From contig NZ_JABBFZ010000034.1 of the NCBI RefSeq assembly GCF_012927125.1, positions 1-43,057 of the forward strand: 43,057 nucleotides of DNA, read 5' to 3'. Every line of letters begins with the position of its first letter. The first letter of the stretch is position 1. Both the position numbers and the translations under genes were made by a program. The stretch is from Paraburkholderia antibiotica (GTDB lineage: Bacteria > Pseudomonadota > Gammaproteobacteria > Burkholderiales > Burkholderiaceae). The notes beneath the pieces were generated by a model. The model saw nothing but the letters and a program-made list of their open reading frames with translations, made no database searches and had not been told where the DNA came from. Shown one piece after another: positions 34,448-43,047 of this stretch.

Positions 34448-34516
34448 CAGCCACATTCGTGCGGATCGGCAGGCATAATTCGACTATCTACATTCCGATT
34501 CGCCGAGGTATCCGCA

Positions 34517-34756
34517 ATGACAATCGAACTCCATGTCGAAGGCATGAGTTGCCAGCACTGTGTCGCCGCCGTCACGAACGCGATCCGCGAGCACGACGCC
34601 GCCGCGCAGGTTCAGGTGGACCTCGCGGCCGGCCGCGTGGTGGTGGAATCGGTCCAGCCGATCGAGGCGCTGAAGGCCGCGATCGACGAGGCCGGTTACA
34701 CAGTTACGTCTACGGTCACGTCGGCGGTTACCTCCACTGCCACGGCCCCGCGCTGA
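34517..34756 (+). CDS. CopZ-like heavy-metal-binding chaperone
   Basis: A 79-residue HMA-domain protein (babba fold). GMSCQHC (C12, C15) is the Cu(I)-binding loop; VEGM and the later AAIDEAGYTV are typical. It probably passes Cu(I) to a copper ATPase, which is not in the window, and may influence CueR. The tail is Thr/Ser/Val-rich (TSTVTSAVTSTATAPR). GAGGT precedes ATG 34517. Confidence 0.9.
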   Translation: MTIELHVEGMSCQHCVAAVTNAIREHDAAAQVQVDLAAGRVVVESVQPIEALKAAIDEAGYTVTSTVTSAVTSTATAPR

Positions 34757-34769
34757 ACGGACTCCGATC

Positions 34770-35687
34770 ATGTTCAAGGTTGCGGTCATTGGCGGCTCCG
34801 GGATGCTGGGTCGCGCGCTCGTCGACGAACTGACCCGGCAAGCCGGCTGGCAGGTCGTCGCCACGGCGTTCAGCCGGCCGTCGCCGCAGACGGTCGCGCT
34901 GGATATTCGCGACGCCGTGGCGGTCGAGCGCTTCATCGAGCAAAGCGCGCCGCACGCCGTCGTGATCGCGGCGGCGGAGCGCCGTCCCGATGTCTGCGAG
35001 CACGATCCGGCACTGGCCCGCGCGCTGAACGTCGACGCGGTGCGCACGATCGCCGCGGCGGCAAACCGGCGCGGCGCGTGGACACTGTCGATCTCCACCG
35101 ACTACGTGTTCGACGGCAGCCACCCGCCCTATCGACACGACAGCACGCCCGCGCCACTCAACGCGTACGGTCGCAGCAAGCTCGAAGGCGAGCGCGCGCT
35201 GGCTGACGCCACCGATTGCGGCTGCGTGCTGCGTCTGCCGTTGCTGTATGGGCCGATCGTCGGCTGGTCGGAGTCGGCGGTGACGAGTCTCGTGCCGGCG
35301 ATCGCCGCGTCGGCCGCGCCGAACGGCCAGCCCGCCACGATGGACGCGTGGGCGATCCGTTATCCCACCTTCACGCCCGACGTCGCGTTCGTGATCCGGC
35401 AAATGCTCGAGCGGCATGCGCGCGGCGAAACGATCACGGGCATCGTGCAATGGTCGGGCGACGAACCGATGAGCAAGTACGAGATCGCCGTGCGTCTCGC
35501 CGAAGCGCTGCGGCTCGACGCGCATCTGACGCCGCAACACACGCCGACGGATGCGACGCCGCGCCCGCACAACTGTCATCTGGCGTCGAGCCGTCTCGAG
35601 ACGTTGGGCATCGGCCGGCGCACGCCGTTCGATACCGCGATCCGGCAGGTGCTGGACGCGTTTCCGTGGCACGGCGACGCGAGTTGA
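34770..35687 (+). CDS. RmlD-like NAD(P)-dependent sugar-nucleotide reductase
   Basis: A 305-residue extended SDR protein. The N-terminal GGSGMLGRAL is the dinucleotide loop; STDYVFDGSHPPYRHDSTPAPLNAYGRSK contains the catalytic YxxxK with the upstream Ser/Thr, and this block matches dTDP-4-dehydrorhamnose reductase and the related MAT2B group. No rhamnose-pathway genes are nearby, so the substrate is open. It starts 13 bases after the chaperone stop and may be co-transcribed with it; convergent with dnaE2. Confidence 0.85.
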   Translation: MFKVAVIGGSGMLGRALVDELTRQAGWQVVATAFSRPSPQTVALDIRDAVAVERFIEQSAPHAVVIAAAERRPDVCEHDPALARALNVDAVRTIAAAANRRGAWTLSISTDYVFDGSHPPYRHDSTPAPLNAYGRSKLEGERALADATDCGCVLRLPLLYGPIVGWSESAVTSLVPAIAASAAPNGQPATMDAWAIRYPTFTPDVAFVIRQMLERHARGETITGIVQWSGDEPMSKYEIAVRLAEALRLDAHLTPQHTPTDATPRPHNCHLASSRLETLGIGRRTPFDTAIRQVLDAFPWHGDAS

Positions 35688-35735
35688 ACGACACCCATTG
35701 AGAGAGCCGCCGGGTCTGTCCGCGGCCGGTTTCGA

Positions 35736-38700
35736 TCAATGGAAATCGCGGCTCGCCGTGGCCAGCTCACCGAGCCATTCGCTGTAGTCCACGAGCCGAT
35801 GGGCGACGAGATGCACCACCTCGCCCTGCTGGGGGCGCCGGCTTTGCGCGTTTGCCGCGCCGCTGCCTCCGTCTTCACCCCTCTCTTCGTCTCCGTTACC
35901 GCGCCGGTCCGCGTCCTTCGCGCGAGTCGTGTCGCCGGTATCGCGAGCGCCGGTCGTCACGCCATCGTCGCGCTGCACGACGCCATAGACCGCGAGCAGC
36001 GACGCCCCCAGCAACGCCTTGCGCTGCTTTTCCACCAGCGACGGCCAGACGATCACGTTGACCGAGCCGGTTTCGTCCTCGATCGACACGAAGATGGTGC
36101 CGTTCGCGGTGCCCGGCCGCTGCCGCACGGTCACGATGCCGCACGCGCGCGCGAGGGTGCCGTGGCGGCACGTCGCGAGTTCGGCCGCGGTGCGAAAACG
36201 CTGTTGCGCGAGACGCGAGCGCAGCAGCGCAAGCGGATGACGATTGAGCGTCAGACCGAGGCTCGCGTAATCGTCGACGATCTCGCGCTGCTCGCTGGCC
36301 CGCGGCAATGCCAGCGACGCCTCCGCGATCGGTGCATCGCGCAACAGCTTCGGCACCGTGTGCTGCGCGGTCACCGCCCACCACGCCTCGCGCCGATGAC
36401 CGGCGATGCTGGCCAGCGCGTTCGCCGCGGCGAGCGCTTCGAGGTCGCGCCGCGTCAACGCCGCGCGGCGCGCGAGATCGTCGACGTCGACAAACGGCGC
36501 GTCACGCCTGGCGATCACGATCCGTTCAGCGGCCTCCCGCACGAGGCCCTTGATCAGATGCAGGCCGATACGCACCGCGGGGCCGCGCGCACCGTAGGTG
36601 CCGAACGGCTGGAACACGCGCGCGTTCAGCCGCCGCGCCGCGCGTCGGATCGTCCGGCTCGCCTTCAGATGCGGCGCGGCCAGGTTGCGCAGTTGCTGCG
36701 CGGATCGCACCGCGTACTGTCGATGCAAACGGGTCGCGTCCGCATCGATACGCTGCCCTTCGGCATCGCGCTGCTCGAAACCCGACTCCCAATCGCTTAG
36801 CGTCACATCCGGCGGCAGGACCTTGACGCCGTGACGCCGCGCGTCCTGCACGAGTTGCGACGGCGAATAAAAACCCAGCGGCTGACTGTTTAGCAGCCCC
36901 GCCAGAAAAGCGGCCGGCTCGTAGCGCTTCAACCACGCGCTCAGATAGACGAGCAACGCGAAACTCGCGGCGTGGCTCTCCGGAAAACCGTATTCGCCGA
37001 AGCCTTCGATCTGCTGGCAGATGCGGTCGATAAACGCCTGCTCGTAGCCACGCCTGAGCATGCGCTCGGTCAGGTCCTTCTGATACTTCGCAAGGTTGCC
37101 GCTGCGTCGCCATGCGGCCATCGCGCGCCGGAGTTTGTCGGCCTGCTCGGCCGTGTATTCCGCCGCGACCATCGCCAGATGCATCACCTGCTCCTGGAAG
37201 ATCGGCACGCCGAGCGTGCGCGAGAGCACCGGGCGCAATTCGTCTTTCGCGTAATCGACCGGTTCGAGCCCCTGCTTGCGACGCAGATACGGATGCACCA
37301 TGCCGCCCTGAATCGGCCCGGGTCGCACGATCGCCACTTCGATCACAAGATCGTAATACTCGCGCGGCTTCAGACGCGGCAGCATGCTCTGCTGCGCGCG
37401 CGACTCGATCTGGAACACGCCGATCGTATCGGCATGGCCGCACATCTCGTAGACGGCGCGATCCTCGCGGGGAACGTCCTGCACCCTGAAGCGCGGAAAA
37501 CCGCGTCGCAGCGCGACGAATTCGAGCGAGCGCCGGATCGCCGACAGCATGCCGAGCGCAAGCACGTCGACTTTCAGCAGCTTCAGCGCATCGATATCGT
37601 CCTTGTCCCACTCGATCACGCTGCGGTCTTTCATCGACGCGTTCTCGATCGGCACGAGTCGCGACAGCCGGTCTTTCGCGATCACGAAGCCGCCGACGTG
37701 CTGCGACAGATGCCGCGGAAAATTGCGCAACTCCTTCGTGAGCAGGATCAGGTTCTGCGTGATGTGCGAGTTCGCGTCGAAGCCGGCCTCGGCCAGATAG
37801 GCGGCCACCGCGTCGGGGCCGTCCCACCACTGCTGCGACTTGCTGAGCCGCTCGATCAGCGACGCTTCGAGACCCAGCGCCTTGCCGACGTCCTTCAGCG
37901 CGCTGCGCGAACGGTAGGTGATCAGCGATGCCGTCAGCGCCGCGCGATGGCGGCCGTACTTCGCGTAGATGTACTGGATCACCTCCTCGCGCCGCTGATG
38001 CTCGAAGTCGACGTCGATATCGGGCGGCTCGTTGCGCGCGCGCGAGATGAAACGCTCGATCAGCATGTTCATATTGACCGGATCGATTTCCGTCACGTGC
38101 AGGCAATAGCACACGACCGAATTCGCCGCCGAGCCCCGCCCCTGGCACAAAATATTGCGGGAGCGCGCGAAGCTCACGATGTCGTGCACGGTCAGAAAAT
38201 ACTTTTCGTATTTCAGATCGGCGATCAGGCCCAGCTCCTTCTCGATCTGCCGGATCCGCTTCAGGTCGATACCGTGCGGCCAGCGCTCCATCGCGCCGGC
38301 CATCACCAGCTTGCGCAGATAGCTCGACGGCGATTCGCCGGCGGGCACCAGCTCTTCCGGATATTCGTATTGCAGCTCGGCAAGCGAGAAGCGGCACAGC
38401 GCGGCGACGCGCAGCGTTTCTTCGAGCGCCTCGCGCGGATACAGCTTGCCGAGCCGCACGCGCGTGCGCAGATGCCGCTCCGCATTGGCTTCGAGCGCGT
38501 AACCGCAATCCGACAGCGGCGTGCCGCGGCCGATCGCGGTCAAGGTGTCCTGCAGACGCTTGCGCGAGCGCGCATGCATCAGCACGCCACCCGCTGCGAC
38601 GAGCGGCAGACCGCTTGCCTGCGAAATCATCCGCAACGCGTCGAGCTGCAGATCGTCGCTGCCGGTTTGCCAGAGTTCGAGCGCGAGCCACGCGCGCGGC

Positions 38701-39428
38701 GCCGCAAACGACGCGAGCCAATGCGCACAGCGCAGCGTGTGCGACAGCGTCGCCGAGCGTTGCGGCACGAGCAGCAGCACGCAATCCGGCAAGCCTTGCA
38801 GATGTTCGAGATGCGGCAGCGAAGCGGTGAAATCGTCCGGACCGATGCGATAGCTGCCTTTGTCCGCGCGCGAGCGCGCGAGCGTGATCAGCTCGGAAAG
38901 ATTGCCGTAGCCGTTGCGATTGGTCGCGAGCGCGACCAGCGTGCAGAAAGGCTGGCCGTCGGCATCGGTCAGATGGAATTCGCTGCCGATAATCAGGTGG
39001 GGGATGGGGTTGGTGGTGGTTTTGTTGTCTTCTGCGTGTGCTTCTATGTGTGCTTCTGCGTGCGCTTCTGTGGACTCTCCGGCTGCCTCGGTTGCGCCCT
39101 CTTCTGGCGAGAGCGTCACGTTGCCAGCCTCTTGCTGCGAAGATGCCGCGGCCTGCTGCGCCTGCTTCTGCGCTTTCTTCTCGCGCTCCTCCCGCTCCTC
39201 CGCGATTTCCCTGACCGCCGTGTGAGCGCGCACGACGCCCGCCAGCGAACATTCGTCGGTAATCGCCAGCGCGCTATAGCCGAGCGCCATAGCCTGCGCG
39301 ACCAGTTCGTCCGGATGCGAGGCGCCGCGCAGAAACGAAAAATTGCTCAGACAATGCAGCTCCGCATACGCTGGAAGCTGACCGGTGGGCATCGACTGCG
39401 AAGGGACGGACGGTGCGGAACTCATCAT
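35736..39428 (-). CDS. dnaE2: Error-prone DNA polymerase DnaE2 (ImuC)
   Basis: A 1230-residue C-family polymerase used for damage-induced mutagenesis with ImuA and ImuB. Order: PHP domain (about 20-290, AELHCLSNFSFLRGASHP), palm with GRGSAANS and PPDIDVDFEHQRR (D470, D472), HLSQHVGGFVIA, the thumb/finger region (VRPGPIQGGMVHPYLRR; EQVMHLAMVAAEYT; GYGFPESHAASFA-like block), helix-hairpin-helix and a C-terminal OB fold. The protein is about 150 residues longer than typical DnaE2: low-complexity insertions occur at about 77-140 and 1152-1201. Start chosen at ATG 39428, 5 bases after the imuB stop. Third gene of the LexA-controlled cassette. Confidence 0.95.
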   Translation of the reverse strand: MMSSAPSVPSQSMPTGQLPAYAELHCLSNFSFLRGASHPDELVAQAMALGYSALAITDECSLAGVVRAHTAVREIAEEREEREKKAQKQAQQAAASSQQEAGNVTLSPEEGATEAAGESTEAHAEAHIEAHAEDNKTTTNPIPHLIIGSEFHLTDADGQPFCTLVALATNRNGYGNLSELITLARSRADKGSYRIGPDDFTASLPHLEHLQGLPDCVLLLVPQRSATLSHTLRCAHWLASFAAPRAWLALELWQTGSDDLQLDALRMISQASGLPLVAAGGVLMHARSRKRLQDTLTAIGRGTPLSDCGYALEANAERHLRTRVRLGKLYPREALEETLRVAALCRFSLAELQYEYPEELVPAGESPSSYLRKLVMAGAMERWPHGIDLKRIRQIEKELGLIADLKYEKYFLTVHDIVSFARSRNILCQGRGSAANSVVCYCLHVTEIDPVNMNMLIERFISRARNEPPDIDVDFEHQRREEVIQYIYAKYGRHRAALTASLITYRSRSALKDVGKALGLEASLIERLSKSQQWWDGPDAVAAYLAEAGFDANSHITQNLILLTKELRNFPRHLSQHVGGFVIAKDRLSRLVPIENASMKDRSVIEWDKDDIDALKLLKVDVLALGMLSAIRRSLEFVALRRGFPRFRVQDVPREDRAVYEMCGHADTIGVFQIESRAQQSMLPRLKPREYYDLVIEVAIVRPGPIQGGMVHPYLRRKQGLEPVDYAKDELRPVLSRTLGVPIFQEQVMHLAMVAAEYTAEQADKLRRAMAAWRRSGNLAKYQKDLTERMLRRGYEQAFIDRICQQIEGFGEYGFPESHAASFALLVYLSAWLKRYEPAAFLAGLLNSQPLGFYSPSQLVQDARRHGVKVLPPDVTLSDWESGFEQRDAEGQRIDADATRLHRQYAVRSAQQLRNLAAPHLKASRTIRRAARRLNARVFQPFGTYGARGPAVRIGLHLIKGLVREAAERIVIARRDAPFVDVDDLARRAALTRRDLEALAAANALASIAGHRREAWWAVTAQHTVPKLLRDAPIAEASLALPRASEQREIVDDYASLGLTLNRHPLALLRSRLAQQRFRTAAELATCRHGTLARACGIVTVRQRPGTANGTIFVSIEDETGSVNVIVWPSLVEKQRKALLGASLLAVYGVVQRDDGVTTGARDTGDTTRAKDADRRGNGDEERGEDGGSGAANAQSRRPQQGEVVHLVAHRLVDYSEWLGELATASRDFH
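39031..39066 (-). repeat. Imperfect 12-bp tandem repeat inside dnaE2
   Basis: Three consecutive 12-base units (TCTGCGTGTGCT, TCTATGTGTGCT, TCTGCGTGCGCT on the plus strand) encode Glu-Ala-His-Ala/Ile repeats in the PHP-domain insertion of DnaE2. Changes in copy number would keep the reading frame. Confidence 0.8.
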
Positions 39429-39433
39429 CGCGC

Positions 39434-41203
39434 TCAACCAAACAGGCCCTGCAAATACCACTCGCCCTTGATGCGCTCGCGATACACCCAGAACATGCGA
39501 CCGCGATCGTCGGCCGCGATGTAGTAATCCCGTTCAACGAGATTGCCGTCCCACCAGCCCGCCTCGATCCGTTCGGTGCGTGTGAGCATTTTCAGCGGCC
39601 GGCGATAGATCGGCCGCTGATCTCGCACCATCAGCCGCAGCGGCCGCTCGAGCAGCCACAGCGGACGCGGCTGCGCCGGCAACGCGCTGTCGGGGAGATC
39701 GAGCGAAGCCTGGGCGTTGTGATCGGATGGCGGCGACACGACGGCATTCGCTGCGTCGGCCGATACGTCTGCAACCGACGTTGTCACGACGGCTTGCGCT
39801 GACGTTTCGCCGCCTTCCCACGCCTCTTCCTCTGCGGCCTTGCGCAGCTCGTCGGTCAGCCAGGTTTTGTCCGCCCTGGGCTTGACGCGATCCTTCGCGG
39901 ACACACGCTGTCTGCGCGAAAACGCCTGCGCCTGATAGGCCTCCACGCGCATGGCCCGCTCTGGACGATGATCCTCCTGCGGCGACATCTGCAGCACGTT
40001 CTCCGCTCCCAGCCGTGCGCTCAGGCGTTCGAGCAGCCGCGCGAGCGAATCGCCATCCGATTCGGGCATCGGGAACAGCGTGTCGGCCTGCCCCGCATAA
40101 TCGACGATCTGATCCGCCACCAGCTTCAATTCGATGACCGGCGCCGCCAGCGTCGTCTGGTTCAGCTTTTCGCGCAACAACCAGATCAGATGCTCGGCGT
40201 CGCGCGAAGGAACCGCCCACGCGACCTTCAGACTCGACGTCTTCGCCGCATGACGCGACGCCAGTTCGTGCTCGAGCAGCAACGTATAGCTGCTGAGCGC
40301 TGCATGATGCGCGCTCAGCCAGCCGGCCAGTTGCGCGATCAGGCGACGCGCGGCGAAGAGAAGCGCATCGGCGTTATCGACCCGCGACGGCAACTCCAAC
40401 TGCGCATGAAACGACGCCGGCGCGCAAAACGATTCGCGGGGGTCGGCCAACGTGCCGTACGCCTGGGCGAGCAGATCCAGAATGCCGCCACCGAAGCGAC
40501 GCACGATGCCTGCACGCGGCAAGCCGCGCACATCGGCGAGCGTCGCGCAGCCGACGTGCGAGAACGCGTCGCGCTGCGTCGGCTCGAGCGGCAGCAACGC
40601 GACGGACAGGCTATCGAGCACGCGTGCGAGCGATGCCTCCTTGACCACATGCCAGCGACGCCCCTGCCGGCACGCACGCGCCTGCGCCAATAGCCACGCT
40701 CCCCAGGCAGTCGGCGCGCAGGCGATACGCGCCGTATAGCCGAACTCCGCCACCGTCGCCGACACGCGCGATAGCAGCGCGCGCAAGCCGCCAAACAGAC
40801 GCAGGCCGGAACCGACTTCGAGCAGCAGCGTGTGCGCCTCGGCAAGCGACACCTTGGGCGTGTAGCTGAGCAAGGACAATGCGATCGCTTCGAACGCCTG
40901 GGTTTCGCGAGCGGCATCGGCGCTCAGCAGCGTCAAGCCCGGCGCCAGCGCGAATGCATACGAGCGCGAGTGCCCCACCCGCACACCTTCGCGCAAGGCG
41001 GCAAGATCGGGCATCAGGACGTGCGCGTGATCGGCGAGGGCATAACAGCTACGCGCGCTGGAATTCGCGATGGCCTGGGACTGGCTTGCGCTGTCGGGCG
41101 ATCTAGACGGATTCGGTTTCGCGGACGAACCATCCGGACACAGTACGAACGGTTTCACCGCTTCCAGCGGCAACAGCGGTAAGGTGACTGCGATCCACAA
41201 CAT
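39434..41203 (-). CDS. imuB: ImuB, catalytically inactive Y-family polymerase-like protein
   Basis: A 589-residue protein of the Y-polymerase family that in studied species is not itself a polymerase but ties ImuA and DnaE2 to the sliding clamp. MLWIAVTLPLLPLEAV is the usual start. GLRLFGGLRALLSRV and the finger/little-finger regions are recognisable. QASLDL (498-503) fits the QxxLxL clamp-binding consensus, and the C-terminal WYLQGLFG is characteristic of ImuB. Its first 101 bases overlap the end of imuA in another frame, and its stop is 5 bases before dnaE2. Confidence 0.92.
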   Translation of the reverse strand: MLWIAVTLPLLPLEAVKPFVLCPDGSSAKPNPSRSPDSASQSQAIANSSARSCYALADHAHVLMPDLAALREGVRVGHSRSYAFALAPGLTLLSADAARETQAFEAIALSLLSYTPKVSLAEAHTLLLEVGSGLRLFGGLRALLSRVSATVAEFGYTARIACAPTAWGAWLLAQARACRQGRRWHVVKEASLARVLDSLSVALLPLEPTQRDAFSHVGCATLADVRGLPRAGIVRRFGGGILDLLAQAYGTLADPRESFCAPASFHAQLELPSRVDNADALLFAARRLIAQLAGWLSAHHAALSSYTLLLEHELASRHAAKTSSLKVAWAVPSRDAEHLIWLLREKLNQTTLAAPVIELKLVADQIVDYAGQADTLFPMPESDGDSLARLLERLSARLGAENVLQMSPQEDHRPERAMRVEAYQAQAFSRRQRVSAKDRVKPRADKTWLTDELRKAAEEEAWEGGETSAQAVVTTSVADVSADAANAVVSPPSDHNAQASLDLPDSALPAQPRPLWLLERPLRLMVRDQRPIYRRPLKMLTRTERIEAGWWDGNLVERDYYIAADDRGRMFWVYRERIKGEWYLQGLFG

Positions 41204-41942
41204 GTTTGACCTCTGCGCATTGACGACTGGTGCCCTCCTTTTCCGGCAACATGACGCTCCGTAACGGCAACACGAGACGAAGCGGCTGGGCCAGCGGTGG
41301 TCCGCGGCGTTTGAAGATATCGATCGACACCCCCACCTCCGTCAACCACTCGCGACGATTGATCTTCTCCGCGTTGGCCGGCAGGTGCGGCTCGCAGATC
41401 ATTCGCAACGGTGCTGGCGAAGATTGCGAAGCCGTCTCCATAGGACGGATCAGGAAGGCCAGCGCTGTTGACTCCTGAGCGGCCACCTGCAGACGCCGAA
41501 TCTTGTCGGCGCGCGCACTCGGCAACCACGCCAGGACTGCGCCGACGGCATGCTGCTTCAATGCCTGAGTGGCGGCCCAGAGCGCCTGATCCTCGGTCGA
41601 ACGCACCCACAGAACCCGCCCGACATCGATCCCCCAAGCCTGGAGCGCGGCGACACAGGGCTGATAAGGCGGTGCCACGAGCATGACGTAGCGACCGACC
41701 TGCTGCGTCAGATGACGGAGCGCATGGGCCAGCAAACGAACCTCGCCGACGCCAGGATGTTCGATCAACAGCTCCGTCAGTCCCCCTGCCGACCAGCCCT
41801 GCCCCGGCAATAAACGATCAAGTGCGGCATAGCCGCTGGAAATGACGTGCGAGTCTGAACCGGCCAGTTCATCGCCTTGCCATAACTGACGCTGTAATTG
41901 CGATGACAGGGTTGTCGTCGCGAGCTGGAGTACGGCTGCCAT
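41103..41942 (-). CDS. imuA: ImuA, RecA-like mutasome component
   Basis: A 279-residue protein of the ImuA/SulA-like RecA-fold group. SGYAALDRLLPGQGWSAGGLTELL and GVGEVRLLAHALRHLTQQ resemble the region around the RecA nucleotide fold without a full Walker A. It works with ImuB and DnaE2 in translesion synthesis. First gene of the cassette, about 190 bases downstream of a LexA box. The C-terminal 33 residues are encoded in the overlap with imuB. Confidence 0.9.
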   Translation of the reverse strand: MAAVLQLATTTLSSQLQRQLWQGDELAGSDSHVISSGYAALDRLLPGQGWSAGGLTELLIEHPGVGEVRLLAHALRHLTQQVGRYVMLVAPPYQPCVAALQAWGIDVGRVLWVRSTEDQALWAATQALKQHAVGAVLAWLPSARADKIRRLQVAAQESTALAFLIRPMETASQSSPAPLRMICEPHLPANAEKINRREWLTEVGVSIDIFKRRGPPLAQPLRLVLPLRSVMLPEKEGTSRQCAEVKHVVDRSHLTAVAAGSGETVRTVSGWFVRETESV

Positions 41943-42129
41943 AGATACATTCGTTGGGCGGAGATGCCCTGCCTTCGCAGGGATTAGACGCCTCGCCGCT
42001 TTGAGCGGGATGCGTCACCCTCTCAAGCGATAAAGCAGACAAAATTTCCACTTTTTCACCCAAGTAGGCGCTATATGCGGCCAATTCCTACAATATTGAA
42101 TTTTATAGGGCCGGATTTGGCCACCCCCT

Positions 42130-42153
42130 AATACTGTATATTTATACAGTATT
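42130..42153 (-). promoter_or_regulatory. LexA (SOS) box of imuA-imuB-dnaE2
   Basis: Core CTGTATATTTATACAG at 42134-42149 matches the SOS consensus CTGT-N8-ACAG. The palindrome extends to perfect 11-base arms around a TT centre. On the minus strand TTCGTC, 17 bases and TATACA overlap it as a possible promoter. LexA binding would keep the mutagenesis cassette silent until DNA damage. Confidence 0.93.
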
Positions 42154-42485
42154 TCGTGACGAATGTTAAGGATGGAAGCGTAGAAAAGAGGTAACCGCCA
42201 GCGACCTCAAGCTGAAGCTCTACCGAGTTCGGCAGCTTGAAAATAATCAGTTTTACTAATGATTAATGGCGACGCTTTGCTACGAGCCATCGAAAGTCCG
42301 ACGTACTTTATTTGCTCCGACAGGCCTGCGGATGATTCGGTTGGCTCTTCGTGCGAGCTGACAATGATTTATCGCGTAGCTTCAGTGCTTGAACTTACGT
42401 CACGGGGGCCTAGGGAATTTCGCGTCAACATCCGATGGGATGCTTAAAGAAGCTCGAGATGAATCAACACTGCGTATGCGGATGA
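42154..42485. other. AT-richer spacer without a supported gene
   Basis: Holds an inverted repeat CAAGCTG...CAGCTTG at about 42214-42241 and a 62-codon open frame (42259-42447) with no ribosome site or recognised family, which I do not call a gene. Base composition is below that of the neighbouring core genes, in keeping with an eroded or inserted junction next to the gene remnant that follows. Confidence 0.4.
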
Positions 42486-42800
42486 ATAAAGAAGACGCTT
42501 CGCGAATCTGATAGACAAGTCACGAACTTCAGCCCGGATCGGGTCGATTTCACAGCGGATCGCACGTGGCGCTCACCGCGCACGGGCGCATCGTATCCGG
42601 TATCGATGACGCTCAGGACCGGCGCGCTGACGTGGCAACTCGATCCGCTGATGGACGATCAGGAACTCGACTCGCGGGAATCGACGGGGGCGGTGTACTG
42701 GGAAGGCGCGGTGCGTGTGAAACGCGGCCCTGCCGAGGTGGGACGTGCGTATCTGGAACTGACGGGCTACGCGGACGCGCTGCGGACCGGTGGGCGGTAA
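42486..42800 (+). pseudogene. C-terminal remnant of a CrtC/AttH lipocalin-like hydrolase
   Basis: An open frame of about 104 codons, bounded upstream by a TGA at 42483 and lacking an N-terminus. DRTWRSPRTGASYPV, PLMDDQELDSRESTGAVYWEGAV and GRAYLELTGYADAL match the C-terminal part of COG5621 carotenoid 1,2-hydratase-like (AttH) secreted proteins, which are normally about 350 residues. The upstream two thirds are missing, so this is a truncated remnant. An internal ATG at 42606 could still be read but would give only a fragment. Confidence 0.8.
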
Positions 42801-42889
42801 AGGAAGGTGTGGCGCTGAAGCTGATACGTTTCGCAGCGCATTGCGCTGATTGCCAGCTCAGCGTCCGCTTTATGGCGGCCGTAAACGCA

Positions 42890-42918
42890 AAAACCCCACC
42901 TTTTCGGGGTGGGGTTTT
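42890..42918 (-). terminator. Terminator of the rRNA operon
   Basis: 11-bp stem AAAACCCCACC/GGTGGGGTTTT around a 7-base loop, giving a T tract on the minus strand, 13 bases beyond the 5S rRNA 3' end. Confidence 0.88.
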
Positions 42919-42931
42919 CGACTGAAGAGGA

Positions 42932-43047
42932 GCCTGACGATTACCTACTTTCACACGGGCAATCCGCACTATCATCGGCGTAGAGTCGTTTCACGGTCCT
43001 GTTCGGGATGGGAAGGGGTGGGACCGACTCGCTATGGTCATCAGGCA
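42932..43047 (-). rRNA. rrf: 5S ribosomal RNA
   Basis: The reverse complement begins TGCCTGATGACCATAGCGAG, contains the conserved CCCATCCCGAACAGG and ends GTGTGAAAGTAGGTAATCGTCAGGC; the 5' and 3' ends pair (GCCTGA/TCAGGC). Length is about 116 bases. It is the last gene of a minus-strand rRNA operon whose 23S and 16S genes must lie beyond the right edge. Confidence 0.96.

Noticed and set aside
36972..39524. Plus-strand open frame of about 850 codons opposite dnaE2
   Set aside because: It is the antisense of a clear DnaE2 protein; composition is His/Arg/Gln-rich with no domain, as usual for GC-rich shadow frames.
42259..42447. 62-codon open frame near the rRNA operon
   Set aside because: No ribosome site, no recognised family, lies in eroded AT-richer sequence.
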